Of a stretch of DNA of 21,043 nucleotides, positions 15,093 through 21,043 are shown in pieces. Each line of letters begins with the position of its first letter. Position 1 is the first letter of the stretch. The DNA is taken from positions 1 to 21,043 of the forward strand of contig JBIJCW010000017.1 of NCBI GenBank assembly GCA_044344495.1, given 5' to 3'. A model generated the notes under the pieces. The model saw only the letters and a list, made by a program, of their open reading frames with translations. It did not search any database and was not told the DNA's origin. The translations under genes were made by a program, and so were the position numbers. The stretch comes from CAZDUS01 sp044344495. Lineage in GTDB: Bacteria; Verrucomicrobiota; Kiritimatiellia; CAIKKV01; CAITUY01.

Positions 15093-18000
15093 TCACTCGG
15101 CTCCCCGCTCCTTGCTCTCCCCCACCAACCAGTAGTACATCAACGGGATCACCACCAGCGTGAATGCCGTCGAAACCAGCAGTCCGAAAATGACCGACCA
15201 GGCCAGCCCACTGAAAATCGGATCCAGCGTGATCGGCCATGCCCCCAGTAATGCCGCCCCCGCCGTCAGGAAAATCGGACGGAACCGTACCGCGCCCGAT
15301 TCCAGAATGGCATCCCGTAATACCACCCCCCGCTCAAGCGACGTGCGGATGAAATCAACAAGGATGATCCCGTTACGCACCACAATCCCCGCCAGGGCGA
15401 TCATTCCGATCATCGCCGTGGCGGTGAAAAACACCGGCGTCTCGTACCCGCCCACCGGACGATTGACCACCAGGTTCAGCAACCAGAACCCCGGCATGAT
15501 CCCGATCATCGTCAACGGAATGGACATCATGATGATGGCGGGCAGCGAGTACGACCCGGTCTGATACACCAGCAGGATGTAGATCGCCACCAACGCCGCC
15601 GAAAACGCCAACCCCAGGTCCCTGAACACGTCCACCGTGATCTTCCATTCCCCTTCCCCGGCCCATTCCGCCCGTAGCCCCGGCGGCAACGGCTGCTTCT
15701 TGAACCACGATTGGAGATTCAATACCGCATACGCCGGCCCCTTCCCGGCCATCTCCCCCGTCACATAAACCACCCGCTCCTGATTCTTATGGAAAATGGT
15801 CTTCTCAATCGCCTTCTCCTCAAACCGCCCGAGTTCACCCAAAGGCACCCCTTGGCCCCCGCGCCCCTTGACCACCAGATTCTTCAACTGCTCCACATCG
15901 GACCGCTTGTCACGCGCTAGCCGGAGCACAATCGGCAGTTCATTTTGCTCCGCCGGCTCATGGACCACTCCCCCGGGAATCCCGCTCAATGCCATGCGCA
16001 ATGTCTGAACCACATCCTCCACGGCAATCCCGTTCCGCGCCGCCTTTTCACGGTCCACGCGGAAAAACTGCTTCTCCTGCGCCGCCTCCACGGAGTCATC
16101 CACATCCACCACCCCTTCCTCCCGCTGCATCTGCGTCTTCACCGTCTGCGCGGCGGCCACCAGATCGCCATACTGGTGATGCGGCTGCCCGTAAATCTCG
16201 GCCACCACCGTGGATAACACCGGCGGCCCCGGCGGCACCTCCACCAACTTGAGCGATGCCCCCGTCCGTGTCGCCAGGGCCTCCACATCCTTGCGAATCC
16301 GCAGGACCAGGGAATGACTGTCCATCGCACGCTGCTTCCGCGGCAACAGATTGACCCGGATATCCGCCACCTGGGGCCCCTGCCTCAAATAGTAATGCCG
16401 CACCAATCCGTTGAAGTCCATCGGCGAGGCAAACCCCACGGCCGATGTAAAGTCCGTCACCTCGGGAATGGTCCGCAAGTACGACTCCACCTCCCGCACC
16501 ACCGCATCCGTGCGCTCCAGGGTCGCCGTCTCCGGCATGTCCACCACCACCTGGAATTCGTTCTTGTTGTCAAAGGGCAGCATCTTGAGCGGTACCCGCC
16601 CCGAAAGCGCCAGATAAATCGACCCGGCAAACAGAAGCGCCATGACAACCAAAAGCACCGCTGTCTTCCCCTTGGACTCCACCAGAGGCCCCATGATGCG
16701 CGCATAGAAACGATAGGTCGCCGTCCCCCGGATATCCGTTTCCTCCGCCTGATGCCCCTCCACCTTGAGCAACTTGTTCGAGACCCACGGCGTGATGGTA
16801 AAGGCCACCAGCATCGAACCGATCATCGCCAGCGGCATGTTCAGCGCCAACGGCCGCATGTAGGGCCCCATCATCCCGGTGATGAAGAACATCGGCACAA
16901 ACGCCACAATCACCGCCAGCGTCGCCAGCACCACAGGCGGCATCACCTCGTTCATCGCCACCGACACCGCCCGCAGCCGCGGCAACTTGCCCATCGCCAG
17001 ATGCCGCCAGATATTCTCCACCCCCACAATCGGATCATCCACCAGCAACCCCAGCGCCAGGATCAGCGCAAACAACGTCACCCGGTTGATCGTGTACCCC
17101 GCCAGATAGTTCACCAGCAACGTCAACGAATAGGTGATCGGCACCGCCAGCACCACGATGGCTCCCACCCGCCAGTTCATCACCAGGGCGATCAACCCGA
17201 TGACCGTGATAATCGCAATGACCAGGCTCTCCACCAGGTTGTTGACCTTTTCGTTGGCCGTCTCTCCGTAATTGCGCGTGATGCGAACGTTGACCTCGTC
17301 TGGAATCACACTGCCCTTCAAACCCTGCAGGGTCTTCTCCACGTCCCGCGCCACCCAGACCGCATTGCATCCCTTCTGCTTCGCCACCGCCACCGTCACC
17401 ACCGGATAAGTCTGCTCTAGGCGCTCCAAGGTGGCATTCGCCGTCCCCGGCGAATGCATGCCCTCACGCCCTGTCACGCCCTGATTTCCGTTTGACGCTT
17501 TCTTGTTCGCGGTTTCGCGGCTTCGCGTGAAAATCTGTTCTTCCGATCCCACCTTCTGGATCCTGGATTCTGGATCCTGGATTCCCCCAGCCCCCGCCCC
17601 AAACCCGATCCTCGAATACGTACTCACCTCATCCGGCCCGTCCACCACCCGCGCCACATCTCGCAGGTATACCGGCCGGTCGCCCTGCATACCCACCAGA
17701 ACGCTCGCCACTTCGTTCACATCCCGCAGGAAGGGCCCCGTCTCCACGGCAATCGTGCGGTTGCCACGCTCAAAGGACCCGCTGTCCATCTGCGCATTGG
17801 AAACCTTCAACGCCCCCGCAATCTCCATCGGCGAGAGATTGTACGCCGCCAGCCGCTCGGGATTGAGATACGCCTGCACCATTCGCGGCCGCCCGCCATG
17901 CAGCGTGATCCGGGCGCTGTTGGACACATGCTGCAACCGCCCCGCCACCTCCTCGGCCACCCGGTACAACTCATGCTCGGAGTAACGCGAACTGTAAAGC

Positions 18001-18446
18001 GCCGCGCTGATGATCGGCACATCGTCAATCTCCACCGGCTTGATGATCCATCCGGCAATCCCCGGCGTGGTCTTGTCAATGTTCTGGAACACCTTGTTGT
18101 AGAGTTTGATCAGGCTCGCCTCCCGATCCTCCCCCACGTAGAACCGGACCGTCACCACCGCCATGCCGGGCCGCGACATTGAATAGACGTATTCCACACC
18201 GTCAATCTGGGAGAGCAAACGTTCCAGCCGCGACGACACCAGGCGCTCAACCTCCTCGGCACTGCCCCCGGGATAGGAAACCATCACGTCAGCCAGCGGC
18301 ACGACAATCTGCGGCTCCTCCTCGCGTGGCGTCACCAGCAGGACCACCCCCCCCGCCACCAAGGTAATCACCATCAACAGAACGGCGAGATTCCCCTTCA
18401 GGAAACCCGCGATCAACCTCGACATCCAGGATGTTTGTTCGTCCAT
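15093..18446 (-). CDS. RND-family efflux transporter permease (AcrB-like) with an in-frame repeat-rich insertion
   Basis: 1117-residue inner-membrane proton-drug antiporter, the pump of the tripartite system encoded with its MFP and TolC-like partners. It has an N-terminal helix (about 15-38), TPREEEPQIVVPLADV (39-54), the first periplasmic porter region, then TM2-TM6 with the proton-relay pair Asp470-Asp471 in ALGLLVDDPIVGVEN, a second half repeating the layout, and a final helix near LVVIPLMYYWLVG. AcrB has the Asp pair at 407-408; the shift of 63 and the extra total length fit an insertion at about residues 282-345, between STYSRIGFG and YPVVTVAVAK. That stretch is low-complexity and repeat-encoded, in a periplasmic loop position. 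The ATG has GGAGGGG and lies 3 nt after the MFP stop. Substrate cannot be told. Confidence 0.93.
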   Translation of the reverse strand: MDEQTSWMSRLIAGFLKGNLAVLLMVITLVAGGVVLLVTPREEEPQIVVPLADVMVSYPGGSAEEVERLVSSRLERLLSQIDGVEYVYSMSRPGMAVVTVRFYVGEDREASLIKLYNKVFQNIDKTTPGIAGWIIKPVEIDDVPIISAALYSSRYSEHELYRVAEEVAGRLQHVSNSARITLHGGRPRMVQAYLNPERLAAYNLSPMEIAGALKVSNAQMDSGSFERGNRTIAVETGPFLRDVNEVASVLVGMQGDRPVYLRDVARVVDGPDEVSTYSRIGFGAGAGGIQDPESRIQKVGSEEQIFTRSRETANKKASNGNQGVTGREGMHSPGTANATLERLEQTYPVVTVAVAKQKGCNAVWVARDVEKTLQGLKGSVIPDEVNVRITRNYGETANEKVNNLVESLVIAIITVIGLIALVMNWRVGAIVVLAVPITYSLTLLVNYLAGYTINRVTLFALILALGLLVDDPIVGVENIWRHLAMGKLPRLRAVSVAMNEVMPPVVLATLAVIVAFVPMFFITGMMGPYMRPLALNMPLAMIGSMLVAFTITPWVSNKLLKVEGHQAEETDIRGTATYRFYARIMGPLVESKGKTAVLLVVMALLFAGSIYLALSGRVPLKMLPFDNKNEFQVVVDMPETATLERTDAVVREVESYLRTIPEVTDFTSAVGFASPMDFNGLVRHYYLRQGPQVADIRVNLLPRKQRAMDSHSLVLRIRKDVEALATRTGASLKLVEVPPGPPVLSTVVAEIYGQPHHQYGDLVAAAQTVKTQMQREEGVVDVDDSVEAAQEKQFFRVDREKAARNGIAVEDVVQTLRMALSGIPGGVVHEPAEQNELPIVLRLARDKRSDVEQLKNLVVKGRGGQGVPLGELGRFEEKAIEKTIFHKNQERVVYVTGEMAGKGPAYAVLNLQSWFKKQPLPPGLRAEWAGEGEWKITVDVFRDLGLAFSAALVAIYILLVYQTGSYSLPAIIMMSIPLTMIGIMPGFWLLNLVVNRPVGGYETPVFFTATAMIGMIALAGIVVRNGIILVDFIRTSLERGVVLRDAILESGAVRFRPIFLTAGAALLGAWPITLDPIFSGLAWSVIFGLLVSTAFTLVVIPLMYYWLVGESKERGAE
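17434..17457. repeat. Perfect 9-bp inverted repeat inside the RND insertion
   Basis: GCATTCGCC and GGCGAATGC flank the 6-nt loop GTCCCC. On the minus strand it encodes part of MHSPGTANAT, in the low-complexity stretch that has no counterpart in usual RND pumps. It is the downstream boundary element of the composite insertion. Confidence 0.75.
17464..17483. repeat. 10-bp direct repeat TCACGCCCTG x2 inside the RND insertion
   Basis: Two exact, adjacent copies of TCACGCCCTG. It forms part of the composite repeat segment within the transporter gene. Confidence 0.7.
17506..17529. repeat. 8-bp-period TTCGCGG repeat (three copies) inside the RND insertion
   Basis: TTCGCGG (17506-17512), TTCGCGG (17514-17520) and TTCGCGT (17522-17528) recur every 8 nt, separated by T and C. 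It lies between the 10-mer dimer and the TTCTGGA heptamers. Confidence 0.65.
17554..17586. repeat. TTCTGGA/TCCTGGA heptamer tract inside the RND gene
   Basis: Four units in 7-nt register (TTCTGGA, TCCTGGA, TTCTGGA, TCCTGGA) and a partial fifth (TTCCCCC). On the minus strand they encode IQDPESRIQK. The same core occurs non-coding upstream of the operon (20948 onward and 21018 onward), so one repeat type is found both inside and outside genes. Confidence 0.85.
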
Positions 18447-18449
18447 GCC

Positions 18450-19496
18450 TCACCCCTCCTTCATCACCGCCACCGGCAATACAGCCTCACCATCATCCAG
18501 CCCGGACAGTATTTCCACCTGCCCGCCCCGCATCACACCCGTCTTGACAGCCCGCTGGATTGCCCGCCCGCCCGTCACCACCTGCACGAATTCCTGTTGC
18601 CCCACACGGTACACCGCCGCACCTGGCACCCAGAGTGTCTGGCGCACATCGCCCCCCACCCACAGGCTGCCATACCCGCCCGGCAACAACCTTGGCAATA
18701 CCTCCTTGATGCTTACCTTGAATTTCTGGGTGCGGGTCGATGGATCCACCTCGCCCACAATCTCCCTCACCACCCCCGTCACCGCCTGCCCCACCCCTTC
18801 AAGGCGGAGTTCCACCTCCTGGTTGAGCGCAAACCGCGATACCAGCCGCACCGGCACCGGAACCTCCAACCGCATCCGCCGGGGATCATACACCGATAAC
18901 AGTACCTGTCCCGGCCCCGCCAGATCGCCCGGCTCAATACGCCGGTCAGACACCACGCCGTCAATCGGCGAGGTAATCCTCGTGTACCCCAGCATGACCC
19001 GGACCTGCTCCAACCGCGCCTGCGCCGCACGGGCCCCCGACTCCGCCGCCAGGCGGGCCTGCTCCGTCGCCGCCCCTTTCTCGAATAACCGGGTCGCACG
19101 GGAAAACTCAGCCACCGCCTGCCCGGACTGCGCTTCGGCCGCAGCGACCTGTTCACGCAACTCGCGGTCATCCAGCACCACCAGCAACTGCCCGTTCGTC
19201 ACCGCATCCCCCGCCGATACCCGCACCTCCTGAAGGGTCGCGCCAAGCCGCGCACTGAGAGTGATCCGCTGTTCCGAGGCCACCGTCCCCACGACCTCCA
19301 CACGCGACGCCGTCGGCACCATCCGCACCACCACCGGAGTCGCCCCCGCCGGCACCGGGATCCCCGGCTCATGCGCCACCTGTCCAGGTTCCACCTTGGA
19401 CTCCAACGTACCCGCCGACCAGATCACCAGAACAGCCAGACCTGCCAGCCCCGCCACCGGTTTCCACATACTCTTCATCCATTGCCTGATTTTCAT
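18450..19496 (-). CDS. Efflux RND transporter periplasmic adaptor subunit (MFP/HlyD-like)
   Basis: 348-residue membrane fusion protein that links the inner-membrane RND pump to the outer-membrane channel. Residues about 12-30 form a hydrophobic N-terminal anchor or signal (VAGLAGLAVLVIWSAG). No lipobox cysteine is seen. Next come the beta-barrel start VVRMVPTASRVEVVGTV, the lipoyl halves (LSARLGATLQEVRVSAGDAV and TRITSPIDGVVSDRRIEPGD) around an Ala/Gln/Glu-rich alpha-helical hairpin (REQVAAAEAQSG to EQVRVMLG), and a membrane-proximal C-terminal domain. The length is normal. The ATG at 19496 is chosen over an upstream GTG because AAGGAG is well placed before it; it overlaps the tolC-like stop as ATGA. 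The three-gene order OMF-MFP-RND is complete. Confidence 0.93.
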   Translation of the reverse strand: MKIRQWMKSMWKPVAGLAGLAVLVIWSAGTLESKVEPGQVAHEPGIPVPAGATPVVVRMVPTASRVEVVGTVASEQRITLSARLGATLQEVRVSAGDAVTNGQLLVVLDDRELREQVAAAEAQSGQAVAEFSRATRLFEKGAATEQARLAAESGARAAQARLEQVRVMLGYTRITSPIDGVVSDRRIEPGDLAGPGQVLLSVYDPRRMRLEVPVPVRLVSRFALNQEVELRLEGVGQAVTGVVREIVGEVDPSTRTQKFKVSIKEVLPRLLPGGYGSLWVGGDVRQTLWVPGAAVYRVGQQEFVQVVTGGRAIQRAVKTGVMRGGQVEILSGLDDGEAVLPVAVMKEG

Positions 19497-20839
19497 TGTT
19501 TCTCCTTCCTCCACTCCAGTTCCAGTTTTCCGCAGGCGCGATCCACATCCGATTGCGCCACCTTGTAATCATAGTATGCCGCCAGCCGCCGCGTACGCGT
19601 GCCCGTATACCCCACCTGGGCGGTCATCAACTCCGTGATGTCAGCCGCCCCCTCCTGGTACCGCTCCCGCGTGATCCGCAACGCCTCCTCGGCACTCTGC
19701 GCGCTCTTCTCCACCACGGCCATCCGCTCCCAGGATTCCTCTTCCCGCAGCGTCGCCTGCTTCAGGTCGAGTTTCAACTGGTTACGCACCTTCTCACTCA
19801 TGGCCTGCGCCGACCGGAGCATCGCCTTCGCCCCCGCCAACGCCGACCGGTTCCGGAACCCGTCGAACACATTCACTTCGGCCGCCGCTCCCACCATGTA
19901 ACTCTGCTCAAAATGATCCAGCGACGCACTGTCCCAGTCCGCCGACCCGAAGGCATTGACCACAGGGTAGTACTCGCGCCGGGCCCGTTGCGCCATCGCC
20001 TCCGCCGCCCGCTCCTGCAGTTGCGCTCCCGCCAGTTCCGGACGCCGCTCCACGCCCCGCTCTCCCGGTGCCGGACGTTTCAGCGGCTCCAACGCGGTGT
20101 TCACGGGCACCACCACCGTTTCGGTCAGGACCTCCCGGCCCACCGCCGTGTTCAATGCCGCCACCGCCAGTTTGCGACCATTGGCCACGCGAATGAAATC
20201 CTCGCGCGCCTGCGACAGTTGCACCTCCAGGTTCAGAACATCTGTCCGGATGGCCGCCCCCGCTTTCAGCCGCTCATTCGCCACCCTTAGACTCTCTTCG
20301 ATGCTCGCCACCGCCTCCCGCTGCACCTCCAGGAATGAGGAGGACTGCAGAACTCCGTAATACGCCCGAATCACCTGGTAGATCAGTTCATTGCGAACCG
20401 CCTCACTCATCCGGGCTGCCGCCTCACCAGTCAACCGCACCGCCCGCCCGTCCGCCTCTCGCCGCCCGCCGTCAAATAACCGCCACCGGGCACCCGCACT
20501 GCCACGCATGTTCTCGGTGTCATCCGGCTGGTTGAAGTCCCGCTCCAGCGACGCCGTCCGCTGGTTGAGTTGCATGAAGAACGCCTGCGGCGGGTTGTCC
20601 GTCCTCATCCAGTTCACACCAAGCGTCAATTGCGGATAGTAAGCGGACCGGGCCTCCCGCACGGCAGCGCGCGCCGCATCCACCCTCGATTCAGCCCCCT
20701 GAAGATCCGGACTGGCCTCCAGTGCCGTCCCTATGCAGCGATCCAGCGGAATCATGCCCTCTTCACCGGCCATCACCATACCCGCCGCCAGGACACCCGC
20801 CAGACCAACCCACCACCCGCTATTCTGAATCCTGCTCAC
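19493..20839 (-). CDS. TolC-family outer membrane efflux protein
   Basis: 448-residue outer-membrane channel of the tripartite pump. It has a signal peptide (GWWVGLAGVLAAGMVMA, cleavage near AGEEG), then two OEP-type helical repeats: LDRCIGTALEASPDLQGAES, AREARSAYYPQL-like segment, ANERLKAGAAIRTDVLNLEV, and in the second half RERYQEGAADITELMTAQVG, all typical of the family. The start is set at GTG 20839: AAGGAGG lies 5 nt before it, whereas the longer reading from TTG 20863 would run through that ribosome site and put charged residues before the signal peptide. The first codons (SRIQN) fall on TTCTGAA/TCCTGCT heptamers, so the very N-terminus may be repeat-derived. It is the first gene of the efflux operon. 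Confidence 0.93.
   Translation of the reverse strand: MSRIQNSGWWVGLAGVLAAGMVMAGEEGMIPLDRCIGTALEASPDLQGAESRVDAARAAVREARSAYYPQLTLGVNWMRTDNPPQAFFMQLNQRTASLERDFNQPDDTENMRGSAGARWRLFDGGRREADGRAVRLTGEAAARMSEAVRNELIYQVIRAYYGVLQSSSFLEVQREAVASIEESLRVANERLKAGAAIRTDVLNLEVQLSQAREDFIRVANGRKLAVAALNTAVGREVLTETVVVPVNTALEPLKRPAPGERGVERRPELAGAQLQERAAEAMAQRARREYYPVVNAFGSADWDSASLDHFEQSYMVGAAAEVNVFDGFRNRSALAGAKAMLRSAQAMSEKVRNQLKLDLKQATLREEESWERMAVVEKSAQSAEEALRITRERYQEGAADITELMTAQVGYTGTRTRRLAAYYDYKVAQSDVDRACGKLELEWRKEKQ
20823..20836. repeat. Two heptamers (TTCTGAA, TCCTGCT) at the tolC-like start
   Basis: Two adjacent heptamers of the TTCTGGA type immediately inside the GTG start codon. Only two degenerate copies, so chance is possible, but the encoded SRIQN matches the ESRIQ peptide given by the same repeat inside the RND gene of this operon. 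Confidence 0.4.
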
Positions 20840-20871
20840 GTCCACCTCCTTGCATACATTCAATACCGGCT

Positions 20872-20899
20872 AATATATGCAGTTATCGCTATATGTCAA
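20872..20899 (-). promoter_or_regulatory. Sigma70-type promoter of the efflux operon
   Basis: On the minus strand a perfect TTGACA (20899-20894) is followed after 16 nt by TATATT (20877-20872), 33 nt before the tolC-like GTG. The surroundings are AT-rich, unlike the rest of the window. It should drive tolC-like, MFP and RND together. Confidence 0.7.
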
Positions 20900-20907
20900 T
20901 ACGTATT
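20898..20907. promoter_or_regulatory. Palindrome AATACGTATT at the -35 edge, possible operator
   Basis: A perfect 10-bp palindrome overlapping the first two bases of the -35 hexamer. A regulator bound here would affect polymerase, as is usual for efflux operons, but no TetR- or MarR-type gene lies in the window and a 10-bp palindrome in AT-rich DNA can be chance. Confidence 0.3.
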
Positions 20908-20927
20908 ATTTCCGCCCCTCCTCTTCC

Positions 20928-21042
20928 CGTCCCCGCATCCCTCCCCCTTCTGGATTCTGAATTCTGGATTCTACTTCTTTTGCCTCCCCGCCCATCGCGT
21001 CCCCGCATCCCTCCCCCTTCTGGATTCTGAATTCTGGATTCT
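20928..21042. repeat. 45-bp direct repeat, period 70 bp, carrying TTCTGGA heptamers
   Basis: Positions 20928-20972 and 20998-21042 are identical over 45 bp, 70 bp apart. Each copy has a C-rich part followed by heptamers TTCTGGA, TTCTGAA, TTCTGGA; copy 1 continues with TTCTACT and TCTTTTG. The window ends one base after copy 2, so more copies may follow. No gene is seen in 20908-21043. Confidence 0.9.
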
Positions 21043-21043
21043 G

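Noticed and set aside
16314..17420. Long plus-strand open frame (368 codons) opposite the RND gene
   Set aside because: It is antisense to a clearly recognisable transporter, its product is His/Arg/Pro-rich in the manner of reverse-frame GC-rich sequence, and it has no domain. The same applies to the long plus-strand frames at 9161-10411, 2371-3294 and 1361-2152.

Overview
The window reads as a GC-rich chromosomal segment of a Gram-negative bacterium. Evidence for an outer membrane is a complete TolC/MFP/RND tripartite efflux operon and an LpxC-like protein. A set of hyp genes implies that the cell makes a [NiFe] hydrogenase, so an anaerobic or H2-metabolising life is likely. The style (GC-rich codons, dispersed short tandem repeats between genes, a lysA-dapA pair, GT2-flippase fusion) makes me think of the PVC group (Kiritimatiellota, Lentisphaerota or relatives). 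That placement is a guess, because no rRNA or other marker is present.

Layout. 1-4422 (minus strand): a GT2 glycosyltransferase fused to a Wzx-like flippase overlaps gmd (GDP-mannose 4,6-dehydratase) by 4 nt. After a 113-nt gap comes ahcY (S-adenosylhomocysteinase), cut by the left window edge. 4498-6723 (plus strand): a promoter-like sequence drives lysA and dapA, two steps of the DAP/lysine pathway. 6750-11517 (minus strand): one tightly packed operon, read as lpxC-like, hypD, hypE, hypA, hypB, CBS-domain protein. hypC, hypF and hydrogenase structural genes are absent from the window. 11727-13612 (minus strand): what looks like a decayed type III-like restriction-modification cassette, with a methylase-like remnant, an intact RhuM-Fic/Doc protein and a helicase truncated shortly after its Walker A motif. 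13787-14998 (minus strand): a small zincin metallopeptidase and a Nif3-family protein. 15093-20839 (minus strand): an efflux operon tolC-like, MFP, RND, behind a good sigma70-type promoter.

The most unusual signal is a set of short tandem repeats with a strict 7-bp period but a different core at each locus: TCACNNN at the hypD/hypE junction, CCATNNN before the methylase remnant, [A/C]GTCCGT in front of the zincin gene, and TTCTGGA-type units around and inside the efflux operon. They touch coding sequence. They supply the hypD stop and hypE start, abut the zincin start codon, probably supply the first codons of the tolC-like gene, and sit inside an apparent in-frame insertion of roughly 60 residues in the RND pump. 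That insertion also carries an 8-mer repeat, a 10-mer repeat and a perfect 9-bp hairpin. The pattern recalls the heptanucleotide STRR repeats of cyanobacteria, but no recombinase or other mechanism is visible here.
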